This document shows, piece by piece, positions 23,226 through 30,323 of a stretch of 64,000 nt of DNA. The stretch's first letter is position 1. Each line of letters starts with the position of its first letter. Origin of the DNA: Polyangiaceae bacterium. Its GTDB lineage: Bacteria; Myxococcota_A; Polyangia; Polyangiales; Polyangiaceae. The translations under genes and the position numbers were made by a program. The notes under the pieces were generated by a model. It was given only the letters and a program-made list of their open reading frames with translations. It made no database searches and was not told where the DNA came from. The DNA lies in NCBI GenBank assembly GCA_019637295.1, contig JAHBVX010000001.1:843501-907500 (forward strand). The letters are read 5' to 3'.

Positions 23226-23970
23226 CGATGGGTGCGCCCCAGCCGTCGTACTCGCCCCCGTGCTCCTCTGCCAGCTCGAGCACCGTCATGACCACCTCGT
23301 GGATGGCGTCGAGCTCGACCTTGTCTTTGCGCACGAGCGCTGCGCCGTAGGGCAGCGCGGCGCCGTCGTCCGTGGCGCCCTCCTGGGCGTCGAAGCCGAG
23401 CGCGCGCGCCGCGCTCAAGAACGCCTCACGGCGGCGTGCATCCGCGAAGTGAACGAAGTGGTCCACCGGGCGCGGCACCGAGTGGTCATCGCCCGCCTCG
23501 CGCAGCTGAGCCACGACTCTCCTGTCCATGATCCACTGCCAGCGCTCCGCATCTGGCAGCAGGAAGTCCTCGTAGTAGCTCCAGTCCTCGTCGGGCTTGC
23601 TGCCCACGCGGTAGCCGCGGTCGGTGTCTGCCAGAGCCTCGACGACCCGCTGCTCGAGCTCCGCTTCCCGCTCCTTTGGCCCATAGAACGTGAGCTGCCA
23701 GTCGCCGTGGTTGCGCAGGCGCCCCACGAAGCACAGACCAACGCTGGCGGCGGCGTCGGTGATCCGCTCTTCGAGCTCCCAGAGCAGCTTCGCGTCCGCT
23801 TCGGAGCCCATGCCGTGGTCCGCCGCGTCCAGGATCTGCAGCCCGGCGTAGTACAGCGTGTCGAGCCCCGCTGGCCGCGAGGTTCGATAGGCGAAGTTCA
23901 GGAAGATCGACGCCGGGGCGTCATCCACGCGGCACGGATAGAACTCCCACTCGTCCACGACCTCCGTCAT
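23215..23970 (-). CDS. DUF695 plus RraB-domain protein
   Basis: Residues ~1-135 of this 251-residue protein resemble DUF695 (DEWEFYPCRVDDAPASIFLN, GRLRNHGDWQLTFYGP). Residues ~150-250 resemble RraB (DHFVHFADARRREAFLSAAR, ALGFDAQEG, VELDAIHEVVMTVLELAEEH, GGEYDGWGAPI). RraB of E. coli binds RNase E and lowers its activity; family members elsewhere may act on other partners. It is the last gene on the minus strand after the HxsD-like/methyltransferase/rSAM operon, 16 bp after the rSAM stop, so it may be part of that operon. The end overlaps the convergent cytochrome gene by 11 bp. Confidence 0.8.
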   Translation of the reverse strand: MTEVVDEWEFYPCRVDDAPASIFLNFAYRTSRPAGLDTLYYAGLQILDAADHGMGSEADAKLLWELEERITDAAASVGLCFVGRLRNHGDWQLTFYGPKEREAELEQRVVEALADTDRGYRVGSKPDEDWSYYEDFLLPDAERWQWIMDRRVVAQLREAGDDHSVPRPVDHFVHFADARRREAFLSAARALGFDAQEGATDDGAALPYGAALVRKDKVELDAIHEVVMTVLELAEEHGGEYDGWGAPIVKP

Positions 23971-23986
23971 GGCGCGCAGGTTATCA

Positions 23987-25621
23987 CTATCCCGAACGCG
24001 AGCGGAACACCTGGCCGAGCGGCTCGAGGGGCGCGTAGCCGTGGGCGCGGACGAAGTTCAAGTGTACCCCCGGGCAGGAGACGTCGTACGCGCACGTCGC
24101 GCAGCGCCGGCTCTTGGTGCGATAGCCGTGCTCCACGAAGCGAGCCGTGTAGGCGCGCACCTCCACCCGGCCGTCGTGGCCGAGCCGCGCGGTGTCCAAG
24201 ACCCGCTCGTGGCGCTCTGGCTCGCGACCGCCGAGACACGGCGGCACGTCGAAGGTGCGCACCTCCGGCGGCAGCTCGGCGAGGGTGGCGCGCACGTCGA
24301 CGTCGTGCTTGTGGTTGTCCGTCACCCGATCGTACGTCGGCAGGGTCACCACGAGTCGCGTCGGCGGGAGCTGCCCGAGCACGGACGCGGTGCTGCGGTT
24401 GAGCACCGCGCACAGCTCGGCGTTCGGCAAGCGCTCACGGAGCGCGAGCAACGCCTCGCCCGTGGTCACCAGCACGCGGCGTACGCGCTCACCCGCCGAA
24501 GTCGCGTCGACGCCAGCCCAATCCTCGAGCGACAGCCAGAAGCCCTCGGCCCGAACGCCGCGCAGGAGCGGGAGCGCGGCCGCGAGATCCGGCGCGACGA
24601 CGTGGGCGACCGTCGCCTCGGGCAGGGTGTCGAGGGCTGGCCCAGGCGCCACGACCCGGAGCAGATCCACCTGCGTCCGCGCCCGCTCGGTCAGCGCTGC
24701 CTCCAGGCCATCGCAGTAGGGCTTCAGGTAACAGTAGTGGCAGCGCTCGGGCTCGCGACAGCGCAGTGGCTCGCCCGTCTTGGTCCAGGCGTCGAGCTCC
24801 TCGCGCCGCCCCCGGACCTCGTCGTTCATCTTGTAGGGGTCCTGGATCAGATCTTCGAAGCCCTCGGTGAAGGGGGGCGGAAAGCGGTTGAGCCAGACGT
24901 GGACGTCCGGGCGCCGCGCGTACTCGAACGCCCGGCGCAGGGCATCCTCGTTGCCCTCGAGATCGTAGAACAGCGCCTTGCGCGCCGACCCCCAGGCCGT
25001 GCCAAACGGAATGATGTGCAAGAGGTCGAACTCTCTCACGCCCCACCCGATGAACGTCTCGAGCATGTCCGGCAAGTGAGCGACGTTCATCTTGTTGATG
25101 ACGATGTCCACGTTCACGATGAAGCGACCGCTGGCCAGCGCCGCCTGGAGACCGCGCACTTCCTGCTCGAACGCGCCCTGGGTCCCGACCAGCGTGTCGT
25201 GCAGCTTGGCCGTGTGACCATGAAGGCTGAAGGTGATCTCGTGCAGCCCGTTGTCCGCCGCCTGACTGAGGAACTCTGGGTATGCGAACATGCGACCATT
25301 GGTCACGGTCTGAACCTTGCGATAGCCGGCCCGACTGCCCAGCTTCACGAAGTCCAAGAAGTTCGGGTGCATCGTGGGCTCGCCGCCGGACAGGATCAGC
25401 CGCGTCGCGCCCTGCTTTCGCCCGGAGATGATCTGCGCCTTGATGTCCATGGTGGCGCGGATGCGTCCGTCGTGAGCGAGCGAGTCGAGGCAGAAGATGC
25501 AGTGATTGTTGCAGTCGTAGGTCAGCCGTACCCAGTTGCGCTGTTCATGGGCTGCGCTCTCGTGGACCTCCACCTTCTGCAGAGCGTCCGCCAGCGTCTC
25601 GGCGCCCTCCGCGTCGGTCAC
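23987..25621 (-). CDS. Radical SAM enzyme with two C-terminal cysteine clusters
   Basis: GTG 25621 overlaps the methyltransferase stop (GTGA) and gives 544 residues; a start at 25651 would overlap by 34 bp. The rSAM motif is CNNHCIFC (Cys 37, 41, 44), with LSGGEPTMHP following. A first auxiliary site lies at about residues 288-303 (CREPERCHYCYLKPYC-DG). After it comes ~200 residues without an rSAM barrel, ending in a second site: Cys in DVPPCLGG and then CATCAYDVSC-PG. Both clusters share C-x2-C-x5-C-x-G. The second half therefore looks like an extra cluster domain appended to a complete SPASM-type enzyme. It probably modifies a peptide or protein encoded nearby; the substrate is unknown. Confidence 0.85.
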   Translation of the reverse strand: MTDAEGAETLADALQKVEVHESAAHEQRNWVRLTYDCNNHCIFCLDSLAHDGRIRATMDIKAQIISGRKQGATRLILSGGEPTMHPNFLDFVKLGSRAGYRKVQTVTNGRMFAYPEFLSQAADNGLHEITFSLHGHTAKLHDTLVGTQGAFEQEVRGLQAALASGRFIVNVDIVINKMNVAHLPDMLETFIGWGVREFDLLHIIPFGTAWGSARKALFYDLEGNEDALRRAFEYARRPDVHVWLNRFPPPFTEGFEDLIQDPYKMNDEVRGRREELDAWTKTGEPLRCREPERCHYCYLKPYCDGLEAALTERARTQVDLLRVVAPGPALDTLPEATVAHVVAPDLAAALPLLRGVRAEGFWLSLEDWAGVDATSAGERVRRVLVTTGEALLALRERLPNAELCAVLNRSTASVLGQLPPTRLVVTLPTYDRVTDNHKHDVDVRATLAELPPEVRTFDVPPCLGGREPERHERVLDTARLGHDGRVEVRAYTARFVEHGYRTKSRRCATCAYDVSCPGVHLNFVRAHGYAPLEPLGQVFRSRSG

Positions 25622-26529
25622 GTGCTGTCCCGTCGATAGTGAAGCAACCACTGGTTGCTAGTGTGCGGGGAGACGTCGCGGCGGTCGAGCAGAGAGAGCG
25701 GAAAACGAGCGAGCTGGGCGGCGACCTCGGCGGCGCCGGCATTGTGGGCGTGCTCGAAGCGCGCTGGGCCCCGCTCGGCAGCCCTGGCGGCGGCGGCAGA
25801 GCGGATCACTCCGTAGGCCTCGTTGTCCACCAGCAGCAGGGTGCCACCCGGACGGAGCCGCGCGACCACCTGCTCGAGCAGGGCCCCGGCGTCCGTCAGG
25901 TGGTTGTAGCTGCGCAGGAGCAGCGCGTGGTCCAGGACCTCGGTGAGCTCCTGCAGCGAGTCGAGTCGCACCGCCGACGGGATGCGGCGCAGCAGGAGCC
26001 TAGCCCGCTCGGCGTCCGGCTCCAGCGCCAGGTAGCGCAGCTCGCCGCGTGAGGCGCGAGGCGCGAGCGCGGCGTAGTAGGGAGCCTCCCCCGCGCCCAC
26101 GTCGAGCACGGTGCCCGTCAGGTTGGCGAGGAGCTCGAGCACGCGTGCGTCGTCGCGCGTGAACACGTCATCCCGGAGCGGCACGACTCGACCGGCGCAG
26201 TCGCCGCGAACCGCGCACTCGAGGCACTCCTTCGCGCCGGTGACCTTGCGCAGATCCCGAGCGAAGTCGTCGTGCGCAACCTTGCGCGACACGTCCAGAT
26301 ACAGCTGCCCACTCACGCGCCTGACGCGTTCGACCTCTCTGGGCTCGAAGTCAGCGGTGTCGGTCTCGAACAGCCGCATGCGATCCCGCAGCCGCAGCCA
26401 GAGCGCCAGCTCCGGCCGCGCCACCTGGCGCGCGGGCTCGTCGCTCACCAGCGGGCAGCTGGCATCCGGGGCGCGAGGGACGTCCCGGCGGGGCACGAAA
26501 TGAAACGAGTTCGAGCGGAGCGTGCTCAC
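25618..26529 (-). CDS. SAM methyltransferase with an N-terminal rSAM-type cysteine cluster
   Basis: The 303-residue protein starts at GTG 26529, overlapping the stop before it (GTGA). The C-terminal two thirds form a class I methyltransferase: motif I VLDVGAGEAPYYAAL at about 141, LRYLALEPDAERA, and LRPGGTLLLVDNEAYG. The N-terminal ~115 residues hold a Cys at 25 (PDASCPLV) and CLECAVRGDC-AG (Cys 102, 105, 111), the same C-x2-C-x5-C-x-G found at the C-termini of the neighbouring rSAM enzymes. I infer a stand-alone Fe-S or zinc domain borrowed from an rSAM enzyme. The role would be methylation of the same substrate the rSAM enzyme handles. Confidence 0.75.
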   Translation of the reverse strand: MSTLRSNSFHFVPRRDVPRAPDASCPLVSDEPARQVARPELALWLRLRDRMRLFETDTADFEPREVERVRRVSGQLYLDVSRKVAHDDFARDLRKVTGAKECLECAVRGDCAGRVVPLRDDVFTRDDARVLELLANLTGTVLDVGAGEAPYYAALAPRASRGELRYLALEPDAERARLLLRRIPSAVRLDSLQELTEVLDHALLLRSYNHLTDAGALLEQVVARLRPGGTLLLVDNEAYGVIRSAAAARAAERGPARFEHAHNAGAAEVAAQLARFPLSLLDRRDVSPHTSNQWLLHYRRDST

Positions 26530-26750
26530 GGGGTCGTGACGCCCCGGTCCTCGATCGTCAGCCCCAGAGCGTAGTTGCCGAGCTCACTCGCGATCAGCGC
26601 TTCGGACACGCCGACGGGCTCCGTGATGACCACGCACCAGTAGTCGTCCGTCGCGCTCAGCGTGGCGCTGCACACCTCGGCGTACGCCTTGACCGCGGCG
26701 TCGATGGCCTCACCCGAGTACAAGTCTTTGGCGAAGCGGAGCTCCGTCAC
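26526..26750 (-). CDS. Small HxsD-like protein, 74 residues
   Basis: GTG 26750 overlaps the previous stop (GTGA) and the stop overlaps the methyltransferase start, so it is firmly embedded in the operon. The sequence (RFAKDLYSGEAIDAAVKAYA, WCVVITEPVGVSEALIASEL, GNYALGLTIEDRG) has the layout of HxsD-like proteins: a strand with YSxEAI, a helix, a strand, and a helix with ExxNYAL. HxsD accompanies the paired rSAM enzymes HxsB/HxsC in the His-Xaa-Ser system, where its role is unproven, perhaps substrate binding like PqqD. It could alternatively be the modified substrate. The assignment is by pattern. Confidence 0.6.
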   Translation of the reverse strand: MTELRFAKDLYSGEAIDAAVKAYAEVCSATLSATDDYWCVVITEPVGVSEALIASELGNYALGLTIEDRGVTTP

Positions 26751-27229
26751 TCGGGCTTCTCCGCGTCGGAGTCGTCCTCGGAGCTCGCAGCGGACTCGGC
26801 GGACTGCTTCTTCTTCTTGTACTTGTCTTCCCAGCTCATCGCGATGCCGAGCGGATCGTCGAAGGCCGTGCTCTCGTCGATGTCCATGGCCAAGAGCTCG
26901 TCGAGCCCGGGCGGCCCCGCGGCGCCGGACAGCGCCTGAGTCGTGACCTCTTCGATCAGCCTGCGATTCTCGTCCACGATCAGGCGGCGCCAGGCCTGCC
27001 CGAGGAGCTCGTTCTCGAACTCCCCCGCGAGGGCGGCCGCCGAGCTCGGGACACCGTCCTTGGGCGTCAGGCGAACGGAGATCCGACCAGGCACGGGCCG
27101 GTCCAGGAGCACGTAGCATCGGTCGATGAAGACGTACGCTGCTCCATAGATGGCGTCTTTGGGATAGAGCGCCTCGTCGAAAGAGAGCACGAGGCCCTCG
27201 GGCGTGGTTTCGGAGTCGAGCTTGGCCAC
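26747..27229 (-). CDS. HxsD-like protein, 160 residues
   Basis: From GTG 27229. The first ~105 residues match HxsD-like proteins: LSFDEALYPKDAIYGAAYVF, IDRCYVLLDRPVPGRISVRL, ALAGEFENELLGQAWRRLI, VDENRRLIEEVTTQAL. The last ~55 residues are a flexible, acidic and Lys-rich tail (DKYKKKKQ, then SSEDDSDAEKPE) that is unusual for the family. It is the first gene of the operon HxsD-like, small HxsD-like, methyltransferase, rSAM, with every junction a 4-base overlap. A strong hairpin lies just upstream (27246-27266). Likely a scaffold that presents the substrate to the rSAM enzyme; that is inference. Confidence 0.7.
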   Translation of the reverse strand: MAKLDSETTPEGLVLSFDEALYPKDAIYGAAYVFIDRCYVLLDRPVPGRISVRLTPKDGVPSSAAALAGEFENELLGQAWRRLIVDENRRLIEEVTTQALSGAAGPPGLDELLAMDIDESTAFDDPLGIAMSWEDKYKKKKQSAESAASSEDDSDAEKPE

Positions 27230-27245
27230 TTCTTCCTCACGCGTC

Positions 27246-27266
27246 CCCCGGCGCCTCGCGCCGGGG
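27246..27266 (-). promoter_or_regulatory. GC hairpin ahead of the HxsD-like operon
   Basis: A perfect 9-bp stem (ccccggcgc 27246-27254, gcgccgggg 27258-27266) with a 3-base loop stands in the 75-bp gap between the repeat membrane protein and the first HxsD-like gene. No T-run follows on either strand, so a simple terminator is unlikely. It may limit readthrough, protect the mRNA end, or be incidental in such GC-rich DNA. Confidence 0.4.
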
Positions 27267-27304
27267 CCCTGTCATAGCACAGCGCGCGGTCCCGAGGTCA
27301 GCCC

Positions 27305-27961
27305 TCACGTCAGCAGGCGAACCATGGCGCTCAGCACGGGCCGGGCCACGACGAACCAGAAGACCAACGTGACGATCGCCAAGAGGCTCAGCTGCGCCGC
27401 CCAGATCACCCACCAGCGGGACTGACCGATGCGCGCCGGCGGCAATGGCATCATTTGTCTGGCTACCAGCGCGCCGTCCGAACGCCTGATGCGCGTGAGC
27501 ACGCGCCGGCCATCCAGCTTCGACAGCTCGTGACGGAGGTGAGCGTCGATCTTGACGGTCGTGCGCGCGCCGGGGATCTCCAGGCGAAACTGCCGGCCCT
27601 GCCCCTCGCGCACGACGGCCTCTACCCAGCCGTCCTCGGCGTCCCCGCGCGCGATGCGCTCGAAGGGCGTCTGAGGCGGGAGCTGCCTCAACTCGCGTAG
27701 CCGCGGCAGCATCGGGATGATCAGCCCGAGACCTCTCCCCCCGACACCCACCATGCCGATGGAGTACACGAGCCCGCCGGATGCCATTCCCAGGCTCAAG
27801 AGGCCGAAGCCCACCTGCCCGATGACGAAGAACCCCCGCGCGACCTGGCCGATGGCGATGACCCCGGTGGCGATCTGCCCCAGCGCGAAGAAGCCCGTCG
27901 CGAACTGGCCGATGGCGATGAACCCGAAAGCGTTGTCGCCGACGTCGATGAGCTTGCCCAT
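27305..27961 (-). CDS. Membrane protein with 10-residue Gly-Gln repeats
   Basis: ATG 27961 gives 218 residues. Positions ~8-70 hold about six tandem units of roughly ten residues built as G-F/V-h-A-h-G-Q-h-A-T (FGFIAIGQFAT, GFFALGQIAT, GVIAIGQVAR, GFFVIGQVGF, GLLSLGMASG). A soluble domain (FERIARGDAEDGWVEAV, FRLEIPGARTTVKIDAHL) and one C-terminal transmembrane helix (WVIWAAQLSLLAIVTLVFWF) follow. The regular Gly spacing suggests a stacked beta-solenoid or tightly packed hydrophobic hairpins. No family was recognised. It is co-directional with and upstream of the HxsD-like operon, 75 bp away. Confidence 0.6.
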   Translation of the reverse strand: MGKLIDVGDNAFGFIAIGQFATGFFALGQIATGVIAIGQVARGFFVIGQVGFGLLSLGMASGGLVYSIGMVGVGGRGLGLIIPMLPRLRELRQLPPQTPFERIARGDAEDGWVEAVVREGQGRQFRLEIPGARTTVKIDAHLRHELSKLDGRRVLTRIRRSDGALVARQMMPLPPARIGQSRWWVIWAAQLSLLAIVTLVFWFVVARPVLSAMVRLLT

Positions 27962-28023
27962 GACCGGTGGCCGCACGGTAGCAGTTGTCGCGCGGGCCTG
28001 CGCGATGTTCTAGACTGCCTCCC

Positions 28024-28962
28024 GTGTATTGGGTCGAGGTGCAGTGCGAGTTTCAGTGTCGGGCTTGCGGCCGGCTGTCTCCCATCAACTACCTGGACTT
28101 GGACGGCTCCGTGCGCTGCCTGTACTGCGGGCTCGATCAAGCGTTCGCGCGCGCCTCCTGGACGCGAGCGCTGGACCACGCCCACGCCCTCGGGGACCTG
28201 GGCGCGGCGCACGCGGAGAGCCGCGAGCCCCACGCCTGGCTGTCGATCGCGCGCGAGAACCCGATGAAGGGCAAGACCTCCGCCGAAGACGTGCAGTCTG
28301 GCATGGTCAGCGAGCGGGGGATGCAGTTTCCCACCTCCCTGCGCATCGACGCACGCCTGCGAGAGCCCCAGTGTCAGGCGTGCTCGGTCCCGCTCGTGGT
28401 GCAGCGCCAAGGGCCCGGTCAGGTACACACCACCTGTCCGCGCTGCGGCACCCGCGATCAGTTCGCGATGCCCATCGAAGCGCCCGGCTTGTGCGCCGGG
28501 CTGCGCGCGGTGATCGCCTCGGAGCACAGCACCGAGTTCAAGCCCACGCGGGTGCAGTGCGACGCTGCCCACCCGGAGGCGGTCACCCTCGAGTGCCCAG
28601 GCTGCGGCGCGGCCATCGGCATGAACCCGGGCACTCGCCTGGCGGTGTGCCAGTACTGCCGTACCACCTCGCGTATCCCCGAGAAGGCGTTCGCCCGCGC
28701 CGGTGCGGACGCGAAGCAAGAGCCCTTCTGGCTCGCGTTCGACGGGCCGTCGCTGCTGCGCAAGCAACTGCTGCGCGAGCCCGGGGTGCTCTCGCCAACC
28801 ACGCCGCTGCTCGAGGCGAAGCTCGCGGAGCCTCCGGTGCGCAAGCGCCCTACCGCAGTCGAGCTCGGCCTGATGGTGGCGCTGCCGCTCGTCTTGCTCG
28901 CCCTGTACGCCTTCGTGGACCTGGTCTTGCTCGCGGACTACGTCACGGAGCTGCCTTTCTGA
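28024..28962 (+). CDS. Membrane-anchored multi-zinc-ribbon protein
   Basis: GTG 28024 gives 312 residues. Three pairs of CxxC motifs suggest three zinc ribbons: CQCRACGRL with CLYCGLDQ (residues ~9-40), CQACSVPL with CPRCGTRD (~116-142), and CPGCGAAIG with CQYCRTTS (~190-217). The end is a membrane segment (VELGLMVALPLVLLALYAFV, DLVLLA). Ribbons repeated in this way occur in nucleic-acid or metal-handling proteins; the role here is unknown. It diverges from the Gly-Gln repeat membrane protein, 62 bp apart. Confidence 0.7.
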   Translation: MYWVEVQCEFQCRACGRLSPINYLDLDGSVRCLYCGLDQAFARASWTRALDHAHALGDLGAAHAESREPHAWLSIARENPMKGKTSAEDVQSGMVSERGMQFPTSLRIDARLREPQCQACSVPLVVQRQGPGQVHTTCPRCGTRDQFAMPIEAPGLCAGLRAVIASEHSTEFKPTRVQCDAAHPEAVTLECPGCGAAIGMNPGTRLAVCQYCRTTSRIPEKAFARAGADAKQEPFWLAFDGPSLLRKQLLREPGVLSPTTPLLEAKLAEPPVRKRPTAVELGLMVALPLVLLALYAFVDLVLLADYVTELPF

Positions 28963-28986
28963 CGGGGCGGCGCGGGCACGGCGCCG

Positions 28987-29745
28987 CTACTCACCCGACG
29001 GCGGCGCGACGGGCAGGTGCCGGCGCTCGCCCCCGACGGGCTCCTCGGCCCGCCCGCGTCCCGCGAAGGTTCGCGGCGCGCCGGTCTGCGCCAGATCTCC
29101 CCCCAGCACCGCCACCAACCCCAGAGAGCGGGCCCGCGCGCTCGCGCGGGCGAGGAACGGCTCGGCCAGCTCCCGCGGCGGCACGAGCTGATCGGCGCAG
29201 CGCGCCGCGTCCCCGACCGCCTCCACCAGCGCCAGGTGGATCGCGCGTGCGCCGAGGGTGTGCGCGACGTGCACGATCTCCGGCAGATGTCGATAGTTCG
29301 AGCGGGTGACCACGGTAGTGATGCCGAAGGTGAGACCCGCGGCCCGCGCGCGGCGTAGACCCAAGACGGTCTCGCGGAAGCTGCCTTCGATGGTGGTGTG
29401 GTAGTCGTGCATGGCTTCGTTCGCGCCGTGCAGCGACACGTCGAGCACGTCCACTCCGCCGGCGACGAGCGAGTGCGCGTAGCCCGCTTCGGACAGGCGC
29501 CTGCCGTTGGTCTGCACCATCACCGACCAGGCGCCGCGCTCGCGCGCGAGGGTGGCCCAGCCTGGCAGCCCCTCTAGCAGCGTGGGCTCACCGCCGACGA
29601 AGGCCACCCGGTCCCCGGTCTGGATGGAGCTCACCTCTCGCTCGATCGCCGCGAGCTCGTGCTGCGGAAGCTCCGTGCGCAGCGTGCCCGGCGCGCAGAA
29701 GCGGCAGGCGTTGTTGCAGTGAAAGCCGAGCTCGATACGCCGCAT
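28987..29745 (-). CDS. Radical SAM enzyme paired with a Tat-exported protein
   Basis: The 252-residue protein begins MRRIELGFHCNNACRFCAPG; the rSAM Cys residues are 10, 14 and 17. VGGEPTLLEGLP is the SAM-contact motif, and VMVQTNGRRLSEAGY and LDVSLHGANEAMHDYHTT are strongly conserved in this group. The C-terminus (about 40 residues) lacks the Cys cluster found in the other rSAM enzymes of the window and is Arg/Gly-rich. It starts 14 bp after the stop of a Tat-signal protein, so the pair is probably one transcript. The likely role is to modify that protein before export through the Tat system, which carries folded proteins. Confidence 0.85.
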   Translation of the reverse strand: MRRIELGFHCNNACRFCAPGTLRTELPQHELAAIEREVSSIQTGDRVAFVGGEPTLLEGLPGWATLARERGAWSVMVQTNGRRLSEAGYAHSLVAGGVDVLDVSLHGANEAMHDYHTTIEGSFRETVLGLRRARAAGLTFGITTVVTRSNYRHLPEIVHVAHTLGARAIHLALVEAVGDAARCADQLVPPRELAEPFLARASARARSLGLVAVLGGDLAQTGAPRTFAGRGRAEEPVGGERRHLPVAPPSGE

Positions 29746-29759
29746 CCCCCTTGCGCTCC

Positions 29760-30269
29760 TCAGTCGACGTGCCGTCTCACGCGCTGACTGTCGAGTCGCT
29801 CGCGCAAGGTCGCGTAGCCGTCCCGCGACAGATGCGCCTCGTTGGCGCGGATGACCTCGGCCAGCGCCATCGCGCACAGTCCCTGCTCCTCTCGAGTGGG
29901 CGTGGAGCCGTCGCCGAGGTTGGAGACGAACACATCGAAGTGCTCGCTCCGGCCAGGCGCCTGCGGCGCGCCGAGTGAGCGATCCGCACGACACACGTCC
30001 AGCTGGAACGCACTGCCCGACTCCGCACTCGCGATCAGGATGAGCGCGCCATCTTCGGATGGGCGAACCGCGAGGACTTGCCAGCGAGCCAGCGTGCTCC
30101 CGGCGACGAGCGGGGCGATGAGAGGGTACGCGCTGGCTGCGCCCGCAGCCGGGCTCGGCAGGCTCGGTGCGGCCGGGGCCGCGGTGCTCACGGCCGGAGC
30201 GACGCCGAGCGCGGTGGCACCGGCTCCGAGCGCTCCCATGGCCTTCCTTCGGCTGATGGTGGACGACAT
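29760..30269 (-). CDS. Tat-signal protein, possible rSAM substrate
   Basis: ATG 30269 gives 169 residues opening MSSTISRRKAMGALGAGATAL, a twin-arginine signal (S-R-R-K-A-M) with a mild hydrophobic core and a cleavage region near STAAPA. After a Pro/Ala spacer the body (STLARWQVLAVRPSEDGALI, LIASAESGSAFQLDVCRADR, HFDVFVSNLGDG, CAMALAEVIRANEAHLSRDG) is a small mixed alpha/beta domain with two Cys. An ATG four codons upstream (30281) is possible. Export in folded form together with an rSAM partner right behind suggests a cofactor or peptide modification made in the cytoplasm. No homologue is recognised. Confidence 0.65.
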   Translation of the reverse strand: MSSTISRRKAMGALGAGATALGVAPAVSTAAPAAPSLPSPAAGAASAYPLIAPLVAGSTLARWQVLAVRPSEDGALILIASAESGSAFQLDVCRADRSLGAPQAPGRSEHFDVFVSNLGDGSTPTREEQGLCAMALAEVIRANEAHLSRDGYATLRERLDSQRVRRHVD

Positions 30270-30323
30270 GGCCTCTGCCATGGTCTGACACGAGACCGGC
30301 CGAGGTCAACTCGCCTGTGCAAG

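Noticed and set aside
25622-25651. Longer start for the rSAM gene at 25651
   Set aside because: It would overlap the methyltransferase by 34 bp, while GTG 25621 gives the 4-base overlap used throughout the operon.
26747-27229. HxsD-like protein as PqqD/RiPP recognition element
   Set aside because: The pattern (YPxDAI, FENELL, LIEEV) fits HxsD-like better, and no PqqD-type winged helix was seen.
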